Assembly (NCBI RefSeq): GCF_022539505.1
Contig: NC_061513.1
Coordinates: 180,760,017 to 180,824,016 of the forward strand
DNA from: Lolium rigidum
Taxonomy: Eukaryota; Streptophyta; Magnoliopsida; Poales; Poaceae
Reading direction: 5' to 3'
Length of the DNA stretch: 64,000 bases
The notes under the pieces are model-generated. The model was not told the origin of the DNA. It saw only the letters and a program-made list of their open reading frames with translations, and made no database searches. Both the position numbers and the translations under genes were made by a program. Numbering within the stretch: the first letter of the stretch is position 1; each line of letters opens with the position of its first letter. Shown piece after piece: positions 53,065-62,421 of this stretch.

Positions 53065-54261
53065 AAAGGTTCCCCAATAGAGTGCAAATCCGGCGAAGCA
53101 AAGTTTAGCTCGGCCCAATTAAAATCATGGGTACTAGGATTTCCTCTCCCTATAACCGATTTGAAATGTTCAAAGATGATTTTCTATTTTTCCTCAAGGC
53201 CGGCGACCCAACCATTGTTTTGCTTGAGGCGGTGTATGTGGTTCTTTCTTCTTCTAGCGTTGACACGCATATGGATTTTTTTTGTATTAGCATCCCCTTC
53301 CTTTATATTGGCAATCCTCGAAGATTGCTTCTTTCTAGCCCTCTCCACCACGGCAAGTGCGATGACCTTCCTCTTCAACCGAGCGCGGAGGTCCAACTCT
53401 TCGGGAAAAGTTGCCTTTCATCTTGGGCCATGTCAAAATGATGGATGGCAAGAAGGGACACATGCAACAACACCTTCTTGTTGGAGTAGATGCTCCTCCC
53501 CCACTTTTGGAGGCATTTACCCATTTCCCGCATCTTATGGTAGAGGATTTGACAAGGCTCGGTATGCGTGGAAGGCATTTTCCAAGCCTTCATATATAGC
53601 AACATCACTGAATCCCGGAAGCTTGAGCCAAACGTTTTCAAACTTGAAAGATCTAGGCCTCTTTGGGCCACTATCATCGGCAAGAAGAAGAGGGCAATGG
53701 TCCGAGAGCGATGAGGATAGGGCGCAAAGGACATGAGTGTCGAAACGAAGGTCCCACTGCGCATTGCAATAGAAGGCTTCAAGCTTGCATAAAGTTTGGC
53801 TATCCCTCTCATTTGACCACGTGAATCGACGGTTTTGCAAATGGATCTCGTTCAGTTCGCAAGTTTGGAGGGCATCACGAAAGCGAAGCATGCGGCTCCG
53901 ATTGACATTTCCTTTGTTCTTGTCTCTAGCTCTTCTAATTTGGTTGAAGTCACCAAGGACAAGCCACTGGACCCCTTGCAGTGGCTTGAGGGATATGAGC
54001 TCGACAAAGAATTGATCTTTCAAGGAACTATCCGTAGGTCCATAGATGGTTGTAATCTTAAAATCCCCATTCTCGGGAGAGTTTAACAAGTGGACATCCG
54101 CGGACAAGCAAAATTCTGAGACGACGACAGTCTCGACCACCACCATGGGCTCATCCCATAGGAGGAGTATCCCACCCCGGGTACCATTCGCCGGTTTTTC
54201 GGCAAAGCTTTTGAGGCGATTACCGTCGATGTAACAAGCATCAAAACTCGAAACGGAGCTT
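53065..54261 (-). pseudogene. LINE C, 5' part: endonuclease domain and linker (minus strand)
   Basis: Read from 54261 downward: NGTRGGILLLWDE, FKITTIYGPTD and WLVLGDFNQIRR (GDFN of apurinic-type endonucleases), RFTWSNERD and SSLSDHCPLLL (SDH catalytic motif). The linker to RT is in shifted frames (KRKVIALAVVERARKKQSSRIANIKEGDANTKKIH, split by shifts), and the segment 53065-53130 (WAELNFA-like) joins RT across element C. The first part of the endonuclease is missing: the frame meets an LTR-like start, TGATACGTCC, at 54262. Broken by several shifts. Confidence 0.85.
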
Positions 54262-54340
54262 GATACGTCCAAAACGTATCTACTTTCCCGAACACTTTTG
54301 CTGTTGTTTTCCCTCTAATTTGTGTGTTTTTGAATACAAC
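54262..54340 (+). repeat. LTR-start fragment (TGATACGTCCAAAACG type)
   Basis: It begins exactly where LINE C sequence ends, with a known-looking Triticeae LTR start; only about 80 bp remain. Which family it belongs to and what removed the rest are unclear. Confidence 0.4.
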
Positions 54341-54735
54341 TGACGAGGGATTAACTCGTCAATGCCTACGATTGTAGACTTAGGGTTTCGTAAGAAGTAG
54401 AGGAAAAGTAGATCTCGAAGGTTTCAGCCGAACAAAGGTGCTCAACTCAATATTACGGTGGCTAGGGTTACAATGATTCGGTCCTTTCTTTCACCGTCGG
54501 CTTCCCCTTTATATAGGAGGTGAAACCGAGGCTTTTCCATGTCGTACAAATTACGAATTATCGGGCCGCATTGGGCCTTTCCCTATATTGATACAAGTTT
54601 CCTATAATAACTCTAACTTCCTAATCCGAGGATCTCCAATCTTCTCGGCCTCCAAAGCTTCGAGTCCATGGGCTTCCTGCTTTCCTGTGGATCAGGGGTA
54701 CTTATTCGACATGCCCTGTAGGCATGCAGCCAGCG
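54341..54735 (+). repeat. Second LTR fragment (TGACGAGGGATTAACTCGTC start)
   Basis: It begins with an inverted repeat GACGAG/CTCGTC and includes CCTTTATATAGGAGG (TATA-like) near 54510. It looks like a partial LTR with its 3' end missing; no partner is present. Confidence 0.4.
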
Positions 54736-55264
54736 AGAATGGGCGATCGGCGGCGACCGAACACGGACAGGCCGGCAACGGCGCATAGCTCGGTGACGAG
54801 GAGGAACCCCAGTCTTGTGATTTGGCGGCGCTGGTGTTGTTTCCTTGTGCTGCCTCGGGCGATTTTGCGATGGTGGTGGTTAGCGGCACAATTAGCGGTG
54901 GGAGTGGTCCGACTTCCTCCTGTTTAGGTAATAGAGATTTTGTGGGAGGGCGAAAAGGTCTTAATGAAAATATGTTCGACGAAACATGTGATAGGAGGAA
55001 AAAAAGAGGAACTTCACTCTTTTTAAGTAATAGAGGTATGGCTCATCTTGTACTCTCTCAAAGTGCATAGGATCACGTCTAGCTTTTGAATGAGATCCCA
55101 CTTCCTTTTTTTTATCTCTCCTCCAACTAACCAATAATATAATATTTTAATTCTTATAGCCAGCTGACTAGAATCTACTGTACTTGCTCTTAGTAAGTAC
55201 ACTGGCCACGATGTAGCGGTAATCCAACAATTCAGTCTATAAATACTCGGGGGAATGGTGTTTT
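54736..55264. other. Unassigned stretch
   Basis: Mixed GC-rich then AT-rich sequence with short ORFs only; nothing recognised. Confidence 0.25.
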
Positions 55265-55631
55265 GGCACCCGGGAGCATATGCTCCCGGTTGTTAAACTT
55301 CATTTTAAAAACACTTTCAAAATGTTGAAAAATTCAAACACAAAATTTAGTGGGTACATTTCGAAATTCTACATGTTCACAAAGTGGTTTCACAGAAAAC
55401 CGACATTTTGAGTGTCATTTGTAAGAAAGACAAATTTTGATGTAGGAAAAGGTTGTGTACGAGACGTTTTGTTTCTCTTTTTCATACAAGTCACAAAAAA
55501 TGTCGGTTTTTCGTAAAACTTGATGTGCGCACGTAAAATATCGATACGTAAGCGAGAAATTTTTTGTACGAATTTTTTCGACATTTCAAAATTATTTTTC
55601 GGGTGGCAGGAGCATATGCTCCCATGTGCCG
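55265..55631. mobile_element. MITE, 367 bp, with palindromic terminal inverted repeats
   Basis: The left end GGCACCCGGGAGCATATGCT (from 55265) is inverted at the right end, which on the minus strand reads GGCACATGGGAGCATATGCT from 55631. Each end contains the palindrome (G)GGAGCATATGCTCC(C). The interior is AT-rich and non-coding. No clear target duplication, partly because a SINE duplicated the right flank. The superfamily is not assigned. Confidence 0.65.
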
Positions 55632-55644
55632 AATTGAATTACTA

Positions 55645-55817
55645 AAAAAAAAAAAAAAAAAAATGAAACAGTGTCTAGGAGGAACTAGAACACTATTGAT
55701 ATAGTAGAAGCGGGACCTCGGCGTGAGAATTCCAGAAATTCGTTCCTGACAGGATTCGAACTCTGGTCGTTGGGGTGCGCCACTGCGACCCCAACCACTG
55801 GGCTATGCCCATGTCCT
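55645..55817 (-). mobile_element. tRNA-derived SINE with poly-T 3' end (Au / p-SINE type), 173 bp
   Basis: Flanked by the perfect 14-bp duplication CGAATTGAATTACT (55631-55644 and 55818-55831). On the minus strand it starts GAGGACATGGGC and has an A box in TAGCCCAGTGGTTGG and a B box in GAGTTCGAATCC, the internal RNA polymerase III promoter of a tRNA ancestor. It ends in about 18 T residues (an A-run at about 55645-55663 on plus). A T-rich end instead of poly-A is characteristic of grass SINEs such as p-SINE1 and Au. Confidence 0.85.
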
Positions 55818-56027
55818 CGAATTGAATTACTGAATACTCGGTATCTATAAAATTCATCTTCACTAAGATGCATTTAATATTTGCAAGCTCAATCCCCATG
55901 CAACCACGTCATCCTAATTATGCATATTTGTCAGATTTCAAACCTATAGTGATAAGTTATGAGCCGGATGGCAGCTTGCTGCATCACACGCCTCCTTGCA
56001 GATAGATTGTTAACTCTTCTGTCCACA

Positions 56028-56545
56028 TTTTTTTAAATAAAGAAGGTTTTATTACTTAATGATAAGTATTATATCCAGCATCTGCGTAAACAGATTAGCC
56101 GAAGGTGAACTAAGATGACACAGCCGTTCAAAAGTATCTATGACAAAAGAGTATAAGCTAGAAAAAAACCACAACTGAAACATAACATCCGAAAGGTGAA
56201 CTAAATAGGATTAGCCGCTATCCTACGATTATGCAGCCACCTATATTGAATAATAAACTCATTCATTCCATCATCCAATCGTCCATGCATCTCCGTAAAG
56301 AGGTCGCGATCGCAATACGGTGCATCGAGGACCATGAACGAAGCAAAACTGTACAGCGGTAAATGATCTGCATAAGAGAATATTTTTTATTATTAAAAAT
56401 ATTGTCATTTCTACATAGCCAAAGCGAGCATAGGACTGCAACCACTCCCACCCGGATAAGTATTTTAAACCTATGATCCACGCTGTTGAGCCAATTGCCA
56501 AATATATTTGCAATACTTTTTTTCTATACAAGGTGCTTCATTAAA
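56028..56545 (-). pseudogene. LINE fragment: 3' end and C-terminal tail of ORF2
   Basis: The T-run at 56028-56034 marks the poly-A end of a minus-strand insertion. The minus strand at 56481-56263 reads GVVAVLCSLWLCRNDNIFNNKK...YRCTVLLRSWSSMHR, matching the C-terminal W-x-x-RN-D motif region that ends plant LINE ORF2 proteins. 5'-truncated. Confidence 0.65.
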
Positions 56546-56559
56546 AGTATTTGCAATGC
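56505..56559 (-). repeat. Tail-only retroposon scar, 31 bp
   Basis: TATTTGCAATAC (56505-56516) and TATTTGCAATGC (56548-56559) flank a 31-bp piece that on the minus strand reads TTTTAATGAAGCACC... and ends in AAAAAAA. Confidence 0.55.
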
Positions 56560-56824
56560 TTTTTGACAAGTATAAGGTAGAATCCATTTAAATGATTAAC
56601 CATATAGACCTAGGAAACACCTAGGAAACGACACTTGAAGAAAAATCGGTTTTACCGTCACCACTACATCATGTGATTAATCTACGATCAAATGAATATC
56701 GGTTATGGAGTAATTTTTCTTCTCCATAACAAATCAGCCAGTGGGCTTTCCCTTCCCTCTTTATTAACTTTCCTACGGCTATTCTCACATTCACACATTC
56801 CGTCCCATTGTCGTGGGCATATGA
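56546..56824. other. Unassigned flank
   Basis: About 280 bp between the LINE tail and the TIR element; nothing recognised. Confidence 0.25.
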
Positions 56825-58616
56825 GAGCATCTCTACTCGCGTCTCCCAAAACATGCTGGATTTAGCGTTTGGAGGACCCTGTTGCTTCTTGCCGCGTTTG
56901 GGGTGTCGCTTCCTAGTCGCGTCCTCTAAATAGAAATTTAATTTTTTAAAATTTAACAAAAAACAATCAAATTTATTCAGATTTGTTATATATTACATGG
57001 ATTTGAATGAAATTTAAACCTAAAACTAAACTAGTAGTACTTGCGGTGCCTAGAGGGATCGAAGTACTAGTAAAAGTTGTACATGCTGTCGTCGACGACG
57101 TCCTACTTGCCTCTCGTCGACGGGCTCGTCCTTCACCATGTACTGGCATCCCCGCCAACGGGCTCGTCTTTCACCGCGGCGCTGGGTCCAGCTTCCTCGT
57201 CGTGGGTGAGATCAACGAGCGGCATGCCGGAGTCGCGGATGGACATGGTGATCACCTCGTCGATGTCGCCCCTCCAGGCATCCGTGTCGTTCAGCGACGC
57301 CATGAACGCCGCGTTGTACCCGGAGCAGTCCTCGGGGTCGTCGCTGCTGATGCAGGTACTCCGCCACCTTTGCGGCCTTCGCGGCCTCGTCGTCCTCCTC
57401 CTCCTTCACCTCCGGCTTCGGGATGAGGAGGGTCCTACCGCCGTAACCGGCGCACTTCTGCTGCTGCCGCGCTGGTTCCCGGATTGTGATTCCGTCGCCA
57501 CTGTCGCGCCTCCGATTTGTGGGCGGCATCGTGTACTCCTCCTTCACCTCGCGCTTCACCATGGTGTACGGGGAAGCGTGATGAGAGGACGGCGATGACC
57601 GCATCGGTCCCGATGAGGACGAACGGGAGGAGGACGAGCTTGTCCTCCCCGGCTGCTAACGCGACGGAGCCTAGGCGATAGCGGCGGCGACTCTGGCATT
57701 GATAGCCTTGGCCCTCCATTGCGAATGTCATTGATGACGGCGGGGTTGGTGCGTCGGGAACTCCCCAGAATCAGACGTGCCCCTCCTTGTTCGAGGTGTT
57801 CGACCTCCAGATGAGGCCGACGGTGCTGCGCATGTCGGCGTCGTAGCGCACCTGGAAGAAGTCCCACCACCATGCGTCGTTGCCGGTGGGGGCCCAAGTG
57901 GGATCGGCGTGCTCCTCGGCGGTGAGGCATAGGCGATGGCCCCTGATCTTGTCCCTCCACCTCTGCGTGTCCGGCGGCGGCGGGGCACCGATCCTGTTGT
58001 TCGCCATCTTCCAACCGTCGCTGCTTTGCAGGCGCATGTCCGGTGGGACTGGGTACTGCGTGTGGTACAACTCCCATGCCTCCGCCACGGTGAGGCTGCC
58101 GCGCCTGAAGCCCTTCGCGGCGAGGACATTCTTGGGGGACAACGACATCGTCTAGATCTCGGAAGAGATGTGAGAGCGGCACGACATGAATGGTATGTGG
58201 AAGGGACGAGAAGGAAGGAGGGGCGCCTTTTTTATACAGCGGCGACAGGCGAATCGGCAACGGGAGCGTTGGCCGCAATAATGCCGACGCGGATGGCCAC
58301 GCGGTCATGCGCGATGAGACGTTTCACTGCGCCGCCCGAAAAGCCGCGAGGCCATTAACGTCGCTTGACCAGAGATAGGTGATGGATTTTAGACTTTCTT
58401 GTCAATGACGCGTCAGACCCGGCAGTCGCGACGCGTTTCCGCGCTTTATTCGGCGCGCCCGCAGCATCCCCTATGGAGCGATGATGGCCTTGCAGCGCTG
58501 GACACCATATTGAGGCGCCAGATGAAAGGAACTTTTGGGGCGCGCAACTGTAGCCGTTAAATATTCGGTGCGCCACAAAAAACTTTGGGCCGCTTTAGGG
58601 TACGCGAGAGATGCTC
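56825..58616 (-). mobile_element. Candidate TIR DNA element, 1.8 kb, with a cargo ORF
   Basis: The left end GAGCATCTCTACTCGCGT and the inverted right end GAGCATCTCTCGCGTAC (minus strand from 58616) are imperfect terminal inverted repeats. The interior is GC-rich. The minus-strand ORF at 58148-57771 (MSLSPKNVLAAKGFRRGSL, then EAWELYHTQYPVPPDM, DAWWWDFFQVRYDADM) recalls a large family of Triticeae hypothetical proteins of unknown function; it continues in shifted frames to about 57000 with VKREVKEE and KPEVKEEEDDEAA. No transposase. No clean target duplication, so the superfamily is open. Confidence 0.55.
57771..58148 (-). pseudogene. Cargo ORF of the TIR element, family of unknown function, frameshifted
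   Basis: The ATG at 58148 opens 125 codons with conserved-looking Trp and Tyr (WELYHTQYPVPPDM; GNDAWWWDFFQVRYDADM). It stops early at 57771, while Lys/Glu- and Arg-rich continuations appear in other frames down to about 57000, so a longer ancestral protein is broken. I recognise the family but know no function for it. Confidence 0.5.
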
Positions 58617-59252
58617 GGAGCATACCACAGCAATCGTAACTTGATCCCGTCCATTTTGCTGCACCTCCTTCCGAGATCTCTTCTCCAACCTTTCATTTTC
58701 TTTATCCTCCTATATATATTGCCCGTGTATCACTTGCAAGAGGCCAAGCCTTCTTCTTAGTGAGGTATACCTATGCTATGTACAAAAGGTTAATTACTGA
58801 TGGTTTGATCTGTATTTCTTGCAGATAGCTAGGTGTGTTTCCCCGCAAAAGAGAAGTTGTAGCTAGGCGCATGGCGTGGACATGGAGATGCTGAAGTGAT
58901 AATCTGCTTTGGACCTTTCCCTCATACATGTTGTATTCGGTTGGCCCTTGGGCAGGGGCAGCAGTGTCCAGCAAGAACTTACGGAATTAGGGACAGACTA
59001 CAATTCATTTTGCAGGAATTTAGCAAGTTTCGTATTATGATTTAGATTTCTTTTTTGAGTGATGATTGAGAGCTAGGTAAGAGTGCTGCTACAATTTTTA
59101 CTCATATTAACACTTTGAGTAGACTGTTGCTATATTATCCTGCTCTTGCCATTTTACGTTTTGGTTGCCGGCCAACTTTTATTGCCAGTTGATGACATCT
59201 GGACCATGAAAGTGGGGAGAAGGAAGCTCGCGTCATGAGGACCATGTTCGTT
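58617..59252. other. Unassigned stretch with promoter-like and splice-like signals
   Basis: CCTATATATATTGCC (about 58709-58723) is followed by CTTCTTAGTGAG|GTATACC and, about 65 bp later, TTTCTTGCAG|ATAGC, which would fit a TATA box, first exon and short intron of a plus-strand transcript. No coding potential follows. Confidence 0.25.
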
Positions 59253-59261
59253 TCGATACTC

Positions 59262-60718
59262 CGTATTTTTCGATAAAGGGAATATATTAATATCAAAACG
59301 ATACCAATTACACTCAGCCTCTGCAACAACGCACCACCCTAATGGCACTACGAATGCACACAGCCAAAAAAAAAGAAAAAGAAAACTAAGAAACAAAAGT
59401 CCCGTTACAGTATCTCGGGCCTAACAGCAGCAATACATCCACCGCCAAGACAACACCTGAAATACAGAATCTCCAAAAACGACGCCTCCAAGAAGGGAAC
59501 AGTGCGCTAACACCATCGTCGCCCGATCAACGATCTTAGGTTTTCACCCTGAAGATAGTCCCCGCTCTCAAAACAATGCCTCCAATAAGGTCATTGCCAG
59601 GCACAACCAGTTAAGGCCAGACCTTGGGTTTTCACCCTGAAAGGTAGGACTCTGAACTTCACCTATGTTGTCGCTCCCACTTTCATACCGCTGCTGTGAA
59701 GCCCGGAACACCAAGCAAGTCCCTCAACAGCGCGGAGACTTGAACCTCCCTTAGCTAGTCCTCCCCTCCGGCCTTCATGAACTTCTCTTCTTCCGACTTT
59801 CATCATGGATCCATAGTCACTTGATGTCAACACAGAAAAAGAGCTTCGCGCCGCTCCCTCCAGAACCAATCGGTCGGAATAAAAGCATGGGTGCGCATGA
59901 CCGAATACCACCGATCCAGCAAACTCCAGGCAAAAAGCACTGTTACATTCGCCGGCGGAGCCTTCCGGAACTCAACACTCCGGCTAGATCACGAGTCCAG
60001 GCCTCCGGTAGGTCTTCCTCTTCACGCAAGAGAGACCCTAGGACCACCGCCTTTATTCAGGTCGGACCCCCATGTCGGCGACCATCCCGGGCTAGCCACT
60101 CCAACCCTCCACCGGCAACTCCGTCGCCGGCTTCCAAGCATCTCCATCTCGCCGTCGGAACGCGGTGATAGATCGATAGATCCACCACCACCAACCGCAG
60201 GCCGACCCTCTCCGGCGAAGAAGAGGGCCACCTCCACCATCGTACCCAAGGCTGCTGCCCCGGGCGACCTCGTGTCGCGGGTGAAGCCCGAGATCGCCTC
60301 CACTCACCGGCGAGAGGCGGGGGGAAAATTGGCGCAGGCCATGAGCCTGGCCGCCGCCCACCACCAGCCCCTGCCGGAGTGCTGCGGAGAGCTGACGGGA
60401 GGAGGGAGGCCGCAGCGCTGGCCGCCGCTGCCCATCCCAACCGCGCCGGCCGATCCACCAGGGGAGAGCCGACGGGAGAAGGGGGCGCAGCGCAGGCCGC
60501 CGCCGCCCAACCCATCCGCGTGCCCGCCATGCGTCGAGGAAGGAGATCCGGCCGCCGTCCACCACGCGTCGACGAGGAAGGGCCCCCGCCGCCGCCACGC
60601 CCCGAGGGTCTTTGCCCCGGCGGCGCTACCGGCGGCGGCGGCGTTTAGGGCTGGGGAGGCTGGAGGGTTACTGGAGGTTGGACCGTGTTGAAGTAGAAAT
60701 ACAGAAGCACCATCCGGC
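59262..60718 (-). mobile_element. Non-autonomous non-LTR retroposon, 1.46 kb, with 9-bp target duplication
   Basis: Flanked by TCGATACTC at 59253-59261 and 60719-60727. On the minus strand it ends CCCTTTATCGAAAAATACG. Its 3' 800 bp match the plus-strand retroposon at 31600-32650, and its last 85 bp match 29836-29925. The 5' 650 bp (60060-60718) are very GC-rich with overlapping open frames on both strands, but no RT or endonuclease motif. I regard these frames as non-coding. Confidence 0.72.
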
Positions 60719-60727
60719 TCGATACTC

Positions 60728-61234
60728 ATGATCTGGAGATTTCAATGTTTGCAGTCTCATAATGTCAAGAGCAAATAAATCATTCGGCGAGCATCTACCT
60801 ACTAGCTCGTTATCCGTTTTGTACTTTTGTTGTAACCTCGCCGAGATCTATGCATGCAGATACTTAGTTTGGATGATCATGACAGGATTTTTTTCTTCAT
60901 ACACATCCATTTCATACCTGGAATTTCTCAAGGTTTTCTTCAATTAGGTGTGTTCTTCCTCTATGTCAGAAAAGTCATATTTTTTGCATGCATTATCCGT
61001 ATAATGGATTTGAAGATGACACAGAGGAAGAACACGAGTATATGATAATGGATCATTGCAAAGTATATGAAATGGATCATTGCGGATCATGCAAAAATAT
61101 GACTTTTTTTTTTCTTCTTACACATCCAATTCATACTATTTTTTGCATATATAAAAGTTATATTTTATTTTTGCCGCAACGCGCAGGGTATCAACTAGTT
61201 ATCTAAGATTTGACTTCCAAGACCTAGTCTAGGC
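60728..61234. other. AT-rich stretch with nested inverted and direct repeats
   Basis: GTGTTCTTCCTCTATGTCA (60950-60968) is inverted at about 61016-61034. AAGTCATATTTTTTGCATG (near 60972) is inverted at about 61088-61105. A block of T-run, CTTC, ACACATCCA and TTCATAC occurs twice in direct orientation (near 60890 and 61105). No ORF or known element. Confidence 0.4.
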
Positions 61235-62421
61235 TTTTTTTTCAAGGATACGTCATGGGTAGACGTATCGGTTTCATAGAAGAAGGGGCCAAGAGGCCAA
61301 AGTACAACACACCTCTGGCACAGACGCCACGGGTACAACACCACGCTAACCCACAAAGGTTAGCACACACAACTAAACAATTACTCGCGACATCTCCACG
61401 TTTCTACCGGCGCAAGGATGCCTCTAAACAGCCTAGCCGCTCGCCAAAGCTCCACATCCTCTGAGATCTTGCGGATCACCACGTCCTTGGATGGAGTCGT
61501 GCCTTCGAAGACCACGTCATTGCGATGACGCCAGAGACTCCAGCATACAAGCACCGTCGCCGTCCAAAGGTCCCGGTCATCTCCCGGACCCCCCTTCTTT
61601 TCCTGCAGCCAGCTGACTAGTGTAGTGTCCGGCTGTGGCATCCAATGGAGCTTGCCCCACATGCGTAGAAACACAGCCAAGACCTCACGCGCTAGGACGC
61701 AACCCATGAGAAGGTGATCCAGGGTCTCGCCCCTGATCGCAGAAAGGGCAAGACGCCGGGTGTGGGAGTCCACGCCGACTGAGCCTGTCGGCTGTCCAAC
61801 ACCTATTCCGCGCTGCAAGCCACATGAACACTCTGCAGTTTGGTGGGGCGCGCGATTTCCAAATCTGGAGCGCACCGGCCATGTCCACTCTGGCCCCGAA
61901 CATCCCCTCATAACAGGATATGGCGGAATTGGAGTTGTCACTCTCCCACCTCCATCTGAAACTGTCCTCCACGCCTCGACAAGGTTGACACGCACTAGCC
62001 GATCTGCAACTGCGAACAACTCCATAAGCGCAGGCGTGCCTAGGTCCGGGGATAGGTCCTCAAGCCAACCTCCTGCCAGTCCCTCGCGGACCCGTCGTTG
62101 TTTGACCGCGCATTTTGGCATAGCGGCAAACAAGTTTGGTGCAATGTCGCTGATCCGTCAATCAGGAAGCCAGCGGTCCAGCGAGAAGAGAGTTGACGCT
62201 CCATCTCCTAGCACTGAGTAAGTGGCTCCTTCGAAGAGGTGTCTCACTAGCTGAGGAACTTGAATATTTAGTTCTTTCCACGGCTTGGATTCATCAACCC
62301 GTTGAAGCCAGAGCCATCTAGTCCTCAATGCCACATTCATCATCCTCAAGTTCGGAATACCGAGCCCACCCCAAGCATTGGGAGTGAAAACTTTGTCCCA
62401 CACCACTAGACAGTGGCCCCC
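61235..62421 (-). pseudogene. LINE fragment (minus strand), interrupted by element H
   Basis: The T-run 61235-61242 is the poly-A end. From 62421 downward: GGHCLVVWDKV, WGGLGIPNLRMMNVALRTRWLWLQR and GDGASTLFSLDRWLPD (RT end and connection), then in 62133-61381 the zf-RVT-like and C-terminal region (GETLDHLLMGC, VLVCWSLWRHRNDVVFEG). Frame changes occur near 62150 and 61750-61970. Its 5' part is cut off by the LTR at 62422. Confidence 0.75.

Noticed and set aside
52534..53736. A 400-aa plus-strand ORF
   Set aside because: It runs from the element C LTR straight across the insertion junction into antisense LINE DNA, so it is a chance fusion.
55740..55810. A possible tRNA gene
   Set aside because: A and B boxes are present, but the segment is inside a 173-bp unit with a 14-bp target duplication and a poly-T end, i.e. 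a SINE head, and no full cloverleaf is evident.
60022..60729. Long overlapping ORFs on both strands (up to 266 aa)
   Set aside because: They fall in the GC-rich 5' half of a retroposon with a target duplication; Pro/Arg/Ala composition and overlap of five frames point to base composition, not coding.
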